A DNA stretch of 64,000 nt from Streptomyces cinerochromogenes (GCF_014648635.1 NZ_BMRM01000023.1:62001-126000), one strand, 5' to 3'. Shown: positions 35,002 to 44,746, counted from the first letter of the stretch. Notes: generated by a model not told the origin, from the sequence alone. A program made the numbers and translations.

Positions 35002-36267
35002 ATGACTGTTCTGAACACGCCCCTGCACGAGCTGGACCCGGAGATCGCCGCCGCGGTCGACGCCGAGCTGAACCGTCAGCAGTCGACCCTGGAGATGATC
35101 GCCTCCGAGAACTTCGCGCCGCTCGCGGTGATGGAGGCGCAGGGCTCGGTCCTCACCAACAAGTACGCCGAGGGCTACCCGGGCCGCCGTTACTACGGCG
35201 GCTGCGAGCACGTCGACGTCGCCGAGCAGATCGCCATCGACCGGGTCAAGGAGCTGTTCGGCGCCGAGTACGCCAACGTGCAGCCCCACTCCGGCGCCTC
35301 CGCGAACCAGGCGGCCCTGTTCGCGCTGGCCCAGCCCGGGGACACCATCCTCGGCCTGGACCTGGCGCACGGCGGTCACCTGACCCACGGGATGCGGCTG
35401 AACTTCTCCGGCAAGCAGTTCGACGTCGTCGCCTACCACGTGGACGCCGAGACCGGCCTGGTCGACATGGCCGAGGTCGAGAAGCTCGCCAAGGAGCACC
35501 GCCCGAAGGTGATCATCGCGGGCTGGTCGGCGTACCCGCGTGAGCTGGACTTCGCCGAGTTCCGCCGGATCGCCGACGAGGTCGGTGCGTACCTGTGGGT
35601 CGACATGGCGCACTTCGCGGGCCTGGTCGCGGCCGGTCTGCACGCCAACCCGGTGGAGTACGCGGACGTCGTCACCTCCACCACCCACAAGACGCTGGGC
35701 GGGCCGCGCGGCGGCATCATCCTGGCGAAGAAGGACTTCGCGAAGAAGCTGAACTCCTCCGTCTTCCCGGGCTTCCAGGGCGGTCCCCTGGAGCACGTGA
35801 TCGCGGCGAAGGCGGTCTCCTTCAAGGTCGCCGCCTCGGAGGACTTCAAGGAGCGCCAGCGTCGTACGGTGGAAGGTGCGCGCATCCTCGCCGAGCGGCT
35901 GACGGCTCCGGACGCGCGCGAGGCGGGCGTGAACGTGCTGTCCGGTGGCACCGACGTGCACCTGATCCTCGTGGACCTGCGTGCGTCGGAGCTGGACGGC
36001 CAGCAGGCCGAGGACCGGCTCCACGAGGTCGGCATCACGGTCAACCGCAACGCCGTCCCGAACGACCCGCGGCCGCCGATGGTCACCTCGGGTCTGCGCA
36101 TCGGTACGCCGGCCCTGGCGACCCGCGGCTTCACGGCCGAGGACTTCGCCGAGGTCGCGGACGTGATCGCGGAGGCGCTGAAGCCGTCCTACGACGCCGA
36201 GGCCCTCAAGGCGCGCGTGAAGGCGCTCGCCGACAAGCACCCGCTGTACCCGGGTCTGAACAAGTAA
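35002..36267 (+). CDS. glyA: Serine hydroxymethyltransferase
   Basis: GlyA is a PLP enzyme interconverting serine plus tetrahydrofolate and glycine plus 5,10-methylene-tetrahydrofolate. At 421 aa it is full length. The PLP lysine is Lys230 in STTHKTLGGPRGG. Other signatures are LEMIASENFAPLAVMEAQGS, LTNKYAEGYPGRRYYGGCE and HSGASANQAA. It lies 14 bases after gcvH with a GAGGAG site. Together with GcvTH it allows two glycines to become one serine. A stable hairpin follows before sdaA. Confidence 0.98.
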   Translation: MTVLNTPLHELDPEIAAAVDAELNRQQSTLEMIASENFAPLAVMEAQGSVLTNKYAEGYPGRRYYGGCEHVDVAEQIAIDRVKELFGAEYANVQPHSGASANQAALFALAQPGDTILGLDLAHGGHLTHGMRLNFSGKQFDVVAYHVDAETGLVDMAEVEKLAKEHRPKVIIAGWSAYPRELDFAEFRRIADEVGAYLWVDMAHFAGLVAAGLHANPVEYADVVTSTTHKTLGGPRGGIILAKKDFAKKLNSSVFPGFQGGPLEHVIAAKAVSFKVAASEDFKERQRRTVEGARILAERLTAPDAREAGVNVLSGGTDVHLILVDLRASELDGQQAEDRLHEVGITVNRNAVPNDPRPPMVTSGLRIGTPALATRGFTAEDFAEVADVIAEALKPSYDAEALKARVKALADKHPLYPGLNK

Positions 36268-36273
36268 GCCCCC

Positions 36274-36303
36274 GGTGGGGCACCCGGACGAGGGTGCCCC
36301 GCC
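36274..36303 (+). terminator. Hairpin between glyA and sdaA
   Basis: GGTGGGGCACCC (36274-36285) pairs with GGGTGCCCCGCC (36292-36303) with one mismatch around a 6-base loop. It starts 7 bases past the glyA stop and ends 26 bases before the sdaA start. It may be a terminator, a partial attenuator or an mRNA-stabilising element. Confidence 0.6.
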
Positions 36304-36329
36304 ACCCCCTGTTGTCTTGAGGAGTGACC

Positions 36330-37697
<1,368 letters not shown>

Positions 37698-37705
37698 CCC
37701 GGCCG

Positions 37706-37764
37706 GGCGGGACGGTGAAAGGGAGGCGGATCCCCTGTGGTCCGCCTCCCTTCGCCGTCCCGCC
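37706..37764. terminator. Nested bidirectional terminator after sdaA
   Basis: An outer stem GGCGGGACGG/CCGTCCCGCC (37706-37715, 37755-37764) encloses an inner stem GGGAGGCGGA/TCCGCCTCCC (37721-37730, 37741-37750). TGAAA and TTCG sit between the stems. It lies between the convergent stops of sdaA (37697) and the M28 peptidase (37771). Confidence 0.8.
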
Positions 37765-37770
37765 GGCGGC

Positions 37771-38751
37771 TCAGCCGGCCGAGACCGCCTGCTTCCACAG
37801 CGTGTAGGCGACACCGTCCGCGCTGCGGTTCAGGCCGGTGGCGTTGATGTTGGCGGTGGTGTCGCAGGAGGAGTGGTAGCAGCGGTCGTACGCGGCGCCC
37901 GCCGTCCCGCCCCACTTGGCCGCCTGCGCCGAGGTCTTGCGGGCGCTCGCGCCCATGGCGTAGCCGGAGGTCGGGATGGAGTAGGCCTCGAAGGAGTAGT
38001 CGTCGGAGCGGCCCGCGCCCTCGGTGTTCTCCTCCGGCCGGAGGTTGAGCGAGTCCCAGTACGCCTTCATCGGCGCGGCGGCGGCGGAGTCGATGTGGTT
38101 GATGAAGTAGCCGCCGTTGGGCGAGGCGACCATGTCGAAGTTGTAGTACGCCTTGATCGCGGAGCGCTGGGCGGAGGTGAGGGAGCGGACGTAGAAGTCC
38201 GAGCCGTTGAGGCCTGCCTCCTCGTCCGTCCACCAGCCGAAGCGGACGCGGGCCGCCATCGCGGGGCGGGTCTCGGCGAGTTTCAGGGCGACCTCCAGGA
38301 GGGCCGCGCTGCCGGAGCCGTTGTCGTTGATGCCGGGACCGGCGGAGACGCCGTCGAGGTGGGAGCCGAACATGTACACCTTCGACGCGTCGCCGTAGGG
38401 CCACTCGGCTATCAGGTTGGGTCCGGCGCCGCGGGTGCAACCGGAGGAGCAGGCCTGCTCGGTGACGGTGTATCCGGCCGCCTGGAGCTTGCCCTTCACG
38501 TAGGCGACCGAGTCGCGGTAGCCCTGGCCGGTCGATCTGCGGTTGCCGCCGTTGCGGCTCGCTATGGCGCCCAGTTCGGTGAGGTGTGCCTGGACCCTGG
38601 CGACGTCGATGTCGGGCGCGGTCGCGGCCGGGGTGGGGTCCTGGGGGCGCGGGGAGGCCGCTTCGGCGTTCGGGGGCAGTGCGGCGAGGCCGGCGGCGGC
38701 CGTGGCGAGCGCGAGGCCTGCCAGGGTGAGTTTTCTCGGTCGTACCACCAT
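37771..38751 (-). CDS. Secreted M28-family zinc aminopeptidase
   Basis: This 326-aa protein has a signal peptide (RKLTLAGLALATAAAGLAAL then an Ala cleavage region, residues 5-31). The two-zinc M28 site is present: GSHLDGV, GINDNGSGSAALLEVA and WWTDEEAGLNGSDFYV, with a later NFDMVASP and the cysteine-bearing CYHSSCDTTANIN. Two further Cys pairs (ACSSGC) suggest disulfides. It resembles S. griseus aminopeptidase, which removes N-terminal residues from secreted peptides. The ATG at 38751 has AAGGAGAC just upstream. It is divergent from a secreted PLC-like gene. Confidence 0.94.
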   Translation of the reverse strand: MVVRPRKLTLAGLALATAAAGLAALPPNAEAASPRPQDPTPAATAPDIDVARVQAHLTELGAIASRNGGNRRSTGQGYRDSVAYVKGKLQAAGYTVTEQACSSGCTRGAGPNLIAEWPYGDASKVYMFGSHLDGVSAGPGINDNGSGSAALLEVALKLAETRPAMAARVRFGWWTDEEAGLNGSDFYVRSLTSAQRSAIKAYYNFDMVASPNGGYFINHIDSAAAAPMKAYWDSLNLRPEENTEGAGRSDDYSFEAYSIPTSGYAMGASARKTSAQAAKWGGTAGAAYDRCYHSSCDTTANINATGLNRSADGVAYTLWKQAVSAG

Positions 38752-38945
38752 GTCTCCTTGTGGGGTGGAGGAAACGGGGGGTGGGTGTCCGGCCCGGTGA
38801 GGCCGTGCACACCTCAGTGTGAGCATGCTCATGCCAAGGCCATGCCAAGCATGGACTCCGGGAAGGATGTTCCCCCTGGGGCTACCGTACGGTAACCGCT
38901 CGGCCCTACGCTGCCGCCAACTGGACTGCGGCGAAAGGGATTTCG

Positions 38946-39980
38946 GTGATACGCGGACTGAGACGGCTGGCGGCGCTCGCGGGCGCCGCCGCTCTGCTGG
39001 CGGTGGCACCGGGCAACGCCCACGCGGCGTCGCCGAAGTTCTCCGAGACGACGGCCATCGGTACGCACAACGCGTACGAGAAGGCCAAGTACACCTACTT
39101 CGCCCAGGCTCTGGACTCCGGGGCCTCACTGCTGGAGCTGGACGTCTACGTCGACAGCATCAGCCACCGCTGGCGGGTCAGCCACAGCAACCCCCTGGGC
39201 AACGACAACAACTGCGAGGCGGCGAAGACCCCGGGCGAGCTGTACAGCAAGAGCCGCAACCAGGACCTCGGCGGCTGCCTGGACAACATGGCCGCGTGGA
39301 ACCAGCTCCACCCCGACCACCCGCCCATCCTCGTCAAGGTCGAGATGAAGGTCGGCTTCAACGACAAGGGGGGCCTCGGACCGGACGAGTTCGACACACT
39401 GGTCGCGCAGAAGCTGGGCGGCAGTGTCTACAAGCCGGCCGACCTGCTCGGCGGGACGTACAGCACGCTGGACGCGGCGGCCAAGGCCAACGCCTGGCCC
39501 GACCGGGACTCCCTCAAGGGCAAGTTCCTCTTCGACCTGATCCCGGGCACGGTGGAGCAGTCCAACCCGTTCGACAGCTACTGGACGGACGAGGAGTACG
39601 GCGACCACCTGCGCGACCTGTACGCGGCCGGCCGCATCTCCTCGGCCCAGGCCTTCCCGGCCGTGCTCGGCGCCGAGAACGGCGACCCGCGCACCGGCCG
39701 CTACGACGCCTCGATCCGCCCCTGGTTCGTGTTCTTCGACGGTGACGCGGCCAGTTACGCGAACAACGGCTACGACACCTCGTTCTACTCCGCGAACCAC
39801 TACATCCTGATCGCCACGGACGCCCACAACGTGTCCCCGGCGATCTCCTCCACCAGTCCGACGGACGCCGAAGTCGCCGCGCGCCTCGCCCTGTTGGCCA
39901 GGAACCACGCGAGCCTGATCACCTCGGACTGGTCGGCGAAGCCGGCGTCGGTGCTGAGTTCGGTGACCACCCGAAGCTGA
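38946..39980 (+). CDS. Secreted phosphatidylinositol-specific phospholipase C-like protein
   Basis: This 344-aa protein has a signal peptide ending near AHAA (residue 27). The first catalytic histidine motif is IGTHNAYEKAKY and the second HSNPLG. LELDVYVD, VKVEMKVGFND and LFDLIPGT follow the TIM-barrel pattern of the Ca2+-dependent phosphoinositide PLC family. The family cleaves a phosphodiester by cyclisation, but the substrate here is unproven. The start is a GTG at 38946 with GAAAGGGA 7 bases upstream. It is followed after 36 bases by a GH25 gene and could be co-transcribed with it. Confidence 0.85.
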   Translation: MIRGLRRLAALAGAAALLAVAPGNAHAASPKFSETTAIGTHNAYEKAKYTYFAQALDSGASLLELDVYVDSISHRWRVSHSNPLGNDNNCEAAKTPGELYSKSRNQDLGGCLDNMAAWNQLHPDHPPILVKVEMKVGFNDKGGLGPDEFDTLVAQKLGGSVYKPADLLGGTYSTLDAAAKANAWPDRDSLKGKFLFDLIPGTVEQSNPFDSYWTDEEYGDHLRDLYAAGRISSAQAFPAVLGAENGDPRTGRYDASIRPWFVFFDGDAASYANNGYDTSFYSANHYILIATDAHNVSPAISSTSPTDAEVAARLALLARNHASLITSDWSAKPASVLSSVTTRS

Positions 39981-40016
39981 GGTTCCGGACCGGCGCCCAC
40001 GGGGGACAACCTTCAC

Positions 40017-40571
40017 ATGCTGCATGGCATCGACGTGAGCGCCTTCCAGTCCTCCTCCTACGGGACGGGCGGCCTCTCCTTCGTCTTCATCAAGGCGACG
40101 GAGGGCCGTTCGTACGTCAACCCGAAACTCGCGGCGCAGACCAAGCGCGCCCGCGACGCGGGCCTGGTCGTCGGCTTCTACCACTTCCTGTGGCCCGGCA
40201 ACCTCACCGCCCAGGCCGAGCACTTCCTCGGCCACGCCCCCGACCGCCGCGGCGACCTCCTCGCCGTCGACTGGGAAACCACCGGCGAGGGCACCCACGC
40301 GAGCAACGCGGAGAAGGACCGCTTCATCCGCAAGCTCAAGGAGTTACGGCCGCACAACCGGGTCGTCCTCTACTGCAACCGCCACTTCTGGCTGAACGTC
40401 GACACCACCTCCTATGCCGGGGACGGCCTGTGGATCGCCGACTACGTCACCGCGGGCAAGCCGCGCATCGAGGCCAAGTGGCGGTTCCACCAGTACACCA
40501 GCGAGCCCCACGACAAGGACGTGGCGCACTTCGCCGAGGAGGGCGACCTGCGCGACTGGGCCACGCCGTAG
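40017..40571 (+). CDS. GH25-family muramidase domain protein without signal peptide
   Basis: This 184-aa single-domain lysozyme of the Chalaropsis type cleaves the N-acetylmuramic-N-acetylglucosamine bond. It begins MLHGIDVSAFQ, with the catalytic-site Asp6, and has FIKATEG, FYHFLWPG and the DWE motif at Asp85/Glu87. No signal peptide or wall-binding domain is visible, unlike secreted Streptomyces muramidases. The ATG at 40017 is the only plausible start near the family N-terminus. Export must be by another route, or the enzyme acts after lysis. A double terminator follows. Confidence 0.9.
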   Translation: MLHGIDVSAFQSSSYGTGGLSFVFIKATEGRSYVNPKLAAQTKRARDAGLVVGFYHFLWPGNLTAQAEHFLGHAPDRRGDLLAVDWETTGEGTHASNAEKDRFIRKLKELRPHNRVVLYCNRHFWLNVDTTSYAGDGLWIADYVTAGKPRIEAKWRFHQYTSEPHDKDVAHFAEEGDLRDWATP

Positions 40572-40636
40572 GGCCTCTCCCGACCCCGGCGTGATCCGGA
40601 AGAGAGGCCCTGGGCCCGGGCGGGGACCCCGGGCCC
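40570..40636. terminator. Two adjacent hairpins between convergent genes
   Basis: AGGGCCTCTC (40570-40579) pairs with GAGAGGCCCT (40602-40611). Immediately after, GGGCCCGGG (40612-40620) pairs with CCCGGGCCC (40628-40636). They lie between the GH25 stop (40571) and the oxidoreductase stop (40653). Confidence 0.8.
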
Positions 40637-40652
40637 GGAAGGCGGGCGCGGG

Positions 40653-41312
40653 TCAGGCCCGGAAGTCCGCGGGGCGTTCCGGGGTGGCCTCCGCCAGGGC
40701 CTTCTCCACGGCGGGCGTGCCGGCGCGGAGGCCGTAGACGGGGGTGCCGGGCTGCTGGCGCCAGGAGTCGGCGATGGTGCCGGCGTCGACCGTGTCGAAG
40801 CCCAGCTCGTCGATCAGGGTGCGGACCGTGCGCTTGGCGCCCTCGTCGTCGCCGGCGACGGGGAGGGCCATGCGGTCGGGGTCGCCCGCGGGGCGGGCGC
40901 GGTCCAGGAGGTCCTGGGCGTAGGTGCCGTTGAAGGCCTTGATCACGGGGTGGCCGAGGTGCTGCTCGGTCCAGCGGCTCTCGGTGAGGCCCTCGTCCTC
41001 GATGGCGGCGATGCGGCCGTCGCGCTGTGGGTAGTAGTTGCCGGTGTCGATCACGACGGCACCCTCGGCCGCGCCGTCCAGCAGGCCGGAGGGAAGGCCG
41101 GGGACGGCCTTCAGGGGGACGGTGACGATCACGACCTCGGCGCCCTCGGCCGCGTCCTCGGCCCGGACCGGGGTGGCGCCGGTCTCCTCGGCCAGTTCGC
41201 GGAGTGTCTCGGGGCCGCGGGAGTTGGCGACGGAGACGTCATGGCCGAGGGCGGTGAGCCGCCGGGTCAGGTTGCCGCCGATGTTCCCCGCGCCGATGAT
41301 GCCGATCTTCAT
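40653..41312 (-). CDS. NAD(P)-binding oxidoreductase, F420-dependent NADP reductase family
   Basis: This 219-aa protein has the Rossmann motif MKIGIIGAGNIGGNLTRRL at the N-terminus, then VSVANSRGPETL, which places an Arg after the second strand and favours NADP. VVIVTVPLKAVPGL and VIDTGNYYPQRDG complete the F420-oxidoreductase-like fold, followed by VIKAFNGTYAQDL. Members reduce F420 or NADP, or act on unknown substrates; which applies here cannot be told. The ATG at 41312 is preceded by GAAGGTCAGCC. A fragmentary ABC-ATPase remnant lies upstream. Confidence 0.85.
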   Translation of the reverse strand: MKIGIIGAGNIGGNLTRRLTALGHDVSVANSRGPETLRELAEETGATPVRAEDAAEGAEVVIVTVPLKAVPGLPSGLLDGAAEGAVVIDTGNYYPQRDGRIAAIEDEGLTESRWTEQHLGHPVIKAFNGTYAQDLLDRARPAGDPDRMALPVAGDDEGAKRTVRTLIDELGFDTVDAGTIADSWRQQPGTPVYGLRAGTPAVEKALAEATPERPADFRA

Positions 41313-41433
41313 GGCTGACCTTCCGGATGATCCATGCGCGTGCATGCTTCTGTCGACCGCGACAACCTCCCCGCGCCGGGGAGTATTCCGCCCCACCCCC
41401 GGACGGGTGACGGCGTCACCCCCGTCCGCGCAG

Positions 41434-41629
41434 GAGTTCCAGCGGCTGCTGCTCCCGGACGAGCCGGTGACCGGACTGGACCCGCCCGGCCGGGAGCGGC
41501 TGGGTGCCGGCCTCCGGGCCGGTCGCTTCCGTGCTCACCGGGGACCGGGTCGGCGCCTGTTTCGGCCTGCCGCTGGCACTGGAGCGGCACGGGGGCCGCT
41601 GGAGCGTGCGGATCCGGCGCGTGCGGTGA
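41434..41629 (+). pseudogene. Remnant of an ABC-transporter ATPase gene with internal deletion and frameshift
   Basis: Frame A from 41434 reads EFQRLLLPDEPVTGLDPPGR ERL, a Walker B plus D-loop segment of an ABC ATPase. Near 41520 the similarity shifts to another frame, reading VASVLTGDRVGACFGLPLAL then ERHGGRWSVRIRRVR and a stop at 41627-41629; this matches the C-terminal tail of the same ATPase family, where a CFG-LP motif precedes the end. About 50 residues including the H-loop are absent between the pieces. No Walker A or signature motif is upstream. It appears to be a decayed gene with no function. Confidence 0.7.
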
Positions 41630-41688
41630 CGGTGTGACGCAGGGGGTGTCCGGGCCGTTCGGCGCGGGCACCCCCTGTCGTCGCCGGG

Positions 41689-41901
41689 TCACTTGTTCAG
41701 GTAGGCCCAGAACTCGTCGAACGACAGCACCTTGTCGCCGTTGAGGTCGCGGGACTTGATGACGGCCTCCGCGACCGTCTCGGTGACGTTCCAGTCACCC
41801 TGCTGCGCCAGGGCGGACTTGAACTCCGCCGCGGTGATGAATCCGTCACCGTCCGCGTCGATCCGCTGGAACTGCTTGCGTGCTTCCTCGATGTCCGCCA
41901 C
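41689..41901 (-). CDS. EF-hand calcium-binding protein
   Basis: This 70-aa protein has two canonical EF-hand loops: DADGDGFITAAE (residues 15-26) and DLNGDKVLSFDE (residues 52-63). Both have the 12-residue pattern with Asp at position 1 and Glu at position 12, so both should bind Ca2+. No membrane or signal segment is present. S. coelicolor has a similar small protein (CabD/CalD-type, from memory) at a syntenic position. Calcium affects aerial development in Streptomyces; the target is unknown. The ATG at 41901 is a clear start. Confidence 0.93.
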   Translation of the reverse strand: MADIEEARKQFQRIDADGDGFITAAEFKSALAQQGDWNVTETVAEAVIKSRDLNGDKVLSFDEFWAYLNK

Positions 41902-41961
41902 CGATCCGCCCCTTTTTGTTCGTGTTTCTCATGCCGTGCTGGCGTACTGACGCTGGTCAGA

Positions 41962-42873
41962 TTAACGGCCCGCACGAGCACGGAGTGCGGCGACCACCCA
42001 GGCGAAGTCCTCGGCGTGCGGTGGAGCGGGCTGCCGGTTCACCACGGCGAGCAGTTCCCGGTAGCGGGCCACGCGCTCGTCGAAGCCGGCCGTCATGCGC
42101 TCCAGCGCCTCGGCGCGGTCGGCGTCGCCGAAGAGTTCGCGCAGCACCTCCTCCGCTTCCGGGGCCGTGGGCTCGACGCCGCGCTCGCGGGCCGGTGCCA
42201 CCAGGTCCACGAGCCGCCTGGCGAACCACAGGGACCGCCCGCGCGGCTCGCCGGGCCTCCGGCCGGCCGCGTTGAACTCGACGGCCCGGCGCATCTGCGC
42301 CCGGAACTCCGGGTCCTGGAGCATCTCGGCCAGCTCCACCCAGGCATCGACCTCCTCCGGGGTGGGGTCCTCCGCCAGGTGGACGGCGGTGCGCCGGATC
42401 CGCTCCCGGACGTCGGGGTCCACGGTGTCCAGTCCGTGCAGCGTCTCGGCCACGAACTCCTCCATGATCCGCTGCCGTTCGGCGGCGGACAGTCGCGCCA
42501 GCTTGTTCACGAGGGTCGTCTCCTCTGCGGTGGAACCGCGTCGCGCCACGGTCGACAGCACCGCACGGGTCACCCCGAGCGACCGGATCCGCGCGTCCAG
42601 CGCCGCCACGTGCGTGGCCGCGACCTGGGCCACGGTCCGCTCGCCGGCCAGCACCCCGCGCACGTCCTGAAGGCCGAGGCCCAGCTCGCGCAGGGTGCGG
42701 ATCAGCTCCAGGCGGGCGACGTCCCCGGCGCCGTAGAGCCGGTAGCCGCCGGCCGACCGGGTCACCGGGAGGAGCACGCCCTCGTCGGACCAGTAGCGGA
42801 TGGTGCGCACGGTCAGTCCGGTGGCGCGGGCCAGCTCGCCGATGGTGAGGAGTCCGGTGCCGTCTTCGATCAT
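41962..42873 (-). CDS. MerR-family transcriptional regulator
   Basis: This 303-aa regulator has an N-terminal MerR winged helix (LTIGELARATGLTVRTIRYW SDEGVLLP, residues about 9-38), then RSAGGYRLYGAGDVARLELI and a long helical C-terminal domain with no metal-binding cysteines. It therefore probably senses an organic ligand. The ATG at 42873 is followed by MIEDGTGLL. A 30-bp dyad lies directly upstream, between it and a divergent GNAT gene, consistent with autoregulation and control of the GNAT. Confidence 0.9.
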   Translation of the reverse strand: MIEDGTGLLTIGELARATGLTVRTIRYWSDEGVLLPVTRSAGGYRLYGAGDVARLELIRTLRELGLGLQDVRGVLAGERTVAQVAATHVAALDARIRSLGVTRAVLSTVARRGSTAEETTLVNKLARLSAAERQRIMEEFVAETLHGLDTVDPDVRERIRRTAVHLAEDPTPEEVDAWVELAEMLQDPEFRAQMRRAVEFNAAGRRPGEPRGRSLWFARRLVDLVAPARERGVEPTAPEAEEVLRELFGDADRAEALERMTAGFDERVARYRELLAVVNRQPAPPHAEDFAWVVAALRARAGR

Positions 42874-42879
42874 GTCTGC

Positions 42880-42909
42880 GAGTCTGGGCCTTCCAGTGGG
42901 TGGAGACTC
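42880..42909. promoter_or_regulatory. MerR-type operator between merR and GNAT genes
   Basis: Outer arms GAGTCT (42880-42885) and AGACTC (42904-42909) enclose an inner dyad CTTCCA-GTGGG-TGGAG (42890-42905). The element begins 6 bases upstream of the merR start. It covers a possible GTG start for the GNAT gene, which favours the TTG start at 42921. Confidence 0.55.
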
Positions 42910-42920
42910 AAGGAGCGGCC

Positions 42921-43592
42921 TTGGAGACCTTGCGGGACATTCTCGACGCGGCGGCGGCCGGGGTCTTCCCGTCGCCGGACGGCGGTACGACGGTCGTACC
43001 GCAGCCCTCGCCGCGGGATGCCGGGGTGATGTCGTTCACCGCGCACACCGTGATCTTCACCGACGAGGACCCGGCGTGGATCCGCGCGACCCTGGCCGGC
43101 CTGGACTGCGATCCGCTGGCGGCCACGATGAACCCGTGGTTCCTGACCGCCCTCCTGGAGCGGACCGGACGCCGGGCGGAGACCGTCGACGCGGTCCTGG
43201 TGGGCGGCCCGCTGGCGGGCGAGCCCCCGCTCGCGCTGACCGAGGTGCAGGGCGCCGGACACCCCCGGGCGGCCTACGCCCGGCACCGGCGCGACGACGT
43301 CCGGGTCTGGACGGCGGACGGCGGGGTGCTGGTCATGGGGCGCGGGGTCGCCGGACGGCTGGAGGTGTCGGTCGAGGTGGACGAGCCCTGCGCGCCGGGG
43401 CCCACGGCCCGGCGGCGGGGGCTCGGGCGGCTGCTGGTGACCGCGGCCCGGCACCTCGCCGGGGAGCCGCTGTGGGCGCAGGTCTCCCCGGGCAACGCCC
43501 GCAGCCTGCGGGCGTTCCAGGCGGCCGGGTACCGTCCGGTGGGGGCCGAGCTGCTGCTTCAGCGGAAGATGCCGGTGTGCCCCAGTGAGTAG
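42921..43592 (+). CDS. GNAT-family acetyltransferase
   Basis: This protein of about 223 aa has a C-terminal GNAT fold: RLEVSVEVDEPCAPGPTARR RGLGRLLVTAARHLAGE holds the acetyl-CoA pyrophosphate loop (residues about 160-190), followed by WAQVSPGNARSLRAFQAAGY. The N-terminal 100 residues are a separate region with VIFTDEDPAWIRATL and MNPWFLTALLERTG. The substrate is unknown. I prefer the TTG at 42921 because AAGGAG is 5 bases upstream; a GTG at 42900 lies within the MerR operator. The 3' end overlaps the convergent beta-propeller gene by 34 bases. It is probably regulated by the divergent MerR protein. Confidence 0.82.
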   Translation: METLRDILDAAAAGVFPSPDGGTTVVPQPSPRDAGVMSFTAHTVIFTDEDPAWIRATLAGLDCDPLAATMNPWFLTALLERTGRRAETVDAVLVGGPLAGEPPLALTEVQGAGHPRAAYARHRRDDVRVWTADGGVLVMGRGVAGRLEVSVEVDEPCAPGPTARRRGLGRLLVTAARHLAGEPLWAQVSPGNARSLRAFQAAGYRPVGAELLLQRKMPVCPSE

Positions 43593-44746
43593 CGGCCGGG
43601 CTGGGGGTAGACGGCGAGCCCGTGCGGGCCGCTGCCGACCTTGATGCGGGCCAGCTGGGCGCCGGTGCGGGTGTCGATGGCGTACACCTCGGAGTTGTAG
43701 CGGCCGGACAGCCACAGGACCTTGCCGTCGGCGGAGACACCGCCCATGTCGGGGCTTCCGCCGCCGGGCAGGTGCCACTTCCTGGTGAGCCGGTCCTGGG
43801 CGAAGTCGAAGACGGAGATGGTCCCCTCGCCGCGGTTGGAGATGTACATCTCGCGGGAGTCGCGGCTGACGTAGAGGCCGTGGGCTCCCTTGCCGGTGGC
43901 CAGGAACCGGGGCCGGGTGAACCTGTCGCCGTCCAGGATCCACACGCCGTGGGCCATCATGTCGGCGATGTAGAACAGCTTGCCGTCCGGGGAGATCTTG
44001 ACGTCCTGCGGCATCGCGCCGCGCAGCGGCAGTTTCTCCTGGGCGACGACCTTCATCCCGGCCGTGTCGACCTTGAGGATCTCGCCGCTGAACTCGCAGG
44101 AGACGATGAAGTAGCGGCCGTCGATGGAGAAGTCGGCGTGGTTGACGCCGTAGCAGCTGACCGGGACGGCCTTGACGACCTTCATGGTGTGCGCGTCCCG
44201 GAAGACGAGCTGTCGGTCCATGGAGGCCATGACGACGGCGTACCGGCCGTCGGGCGTGAAGTACAGGTTGTACGGGTCGTGCACGTCGACCGGTGCGCCG
44301 GCCTTGCCGGTCCGCGGGTCGATCGGGGTGAGGCTGTTGCCGAGGTCGTTGTTGACCCAGAGGGTCTTCAGGTCCCAGGACGGCACGACGTGCTGGGGCT
44401 GGCGGCCGACCTTGATGGTCTCGACGACCCGGTAGGTCGCGGGGTCGATGACGGTGACGGTGTCGGAGTTGGTGTTGGGGACGTACACCCGGGTGGGGAA
44501 GTCCTTGACCACGGGCGAGAGCCGGTTCGGCCGGTCGGCGGCGTACAGGTCGGTCGGGTCCTCGACCGGTGGCATCCCGGGCAACACGTTCACCCGCGGC
44601 TTCTTCACCTGCGGCCGGACCGGCGCCTTGGTGCCGAGGGCCTCGCTCTCGCGGTCCCCGCTGCCGCCGCCGCACGCGGAGAGCAGGGTCAGGGCGGTGA
44701 CGGCGGCACCGGCGGCCAGCAGGCGGGCGGCTTTCGTGGTTCGCAT
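43559..44746 (-). CDS. YVTN-type beta-propeller lipoprotein
   Basis: This 395-aa lipoprotein has the lipobox LLSAC with Cys25 after RLLAAGAAVTALT. The body is a seven-bladed propeller of repeats of the type TRVYVPNTNSDTVTVIDPAT, NPYNLYFTPDGRYAVVMASM-like and GLYVSRDSREMYISNRGEGT, which bind no known cofactor here. It is probably a surface scaffold or sensor. The ATG at 44746 overlaps the stop of the upstream deacetylase-like gene as TGATG, so the two are translationally coupled. Its 3' end overlaps the convergent GNAT gene. Confidence 0.88.
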   Translation of the reverse strand: MRTTKAARLLAAGAAVTALTLLSACGGGSGDRESEALGTKAPVRPQVKKPRVNVLPGMPPVEDPTDLYAADRPNRLSPVVKDFPTRVYVPNTNSDTVTVIDPATYRVVETIKVGRQPQHVVPSWDLKTLWVNNDLGNSLTPIDPRTGKAGAPVDVHDPYNLYFTPDGRYAVVMASMDRQLVFRDAHTMKVVKAVPVSCYGVNHADFSIDGRYFIVSCEFSGEILKVDTAGMKVVAQEKLPLRGAMPQDVKISPDGKLFYIADMMAHGVWILDGDRFTRPRFLATGKGAHGLYVSRDSREMYISNRGEGTISVFDFAQDRLTRKWHLPGGGSPDMGGVSADGKVLWLSGRYNSEVYAIDTRTGAQLARIKVGSGPHGLAVYPQPGRYSLGHTGIFR

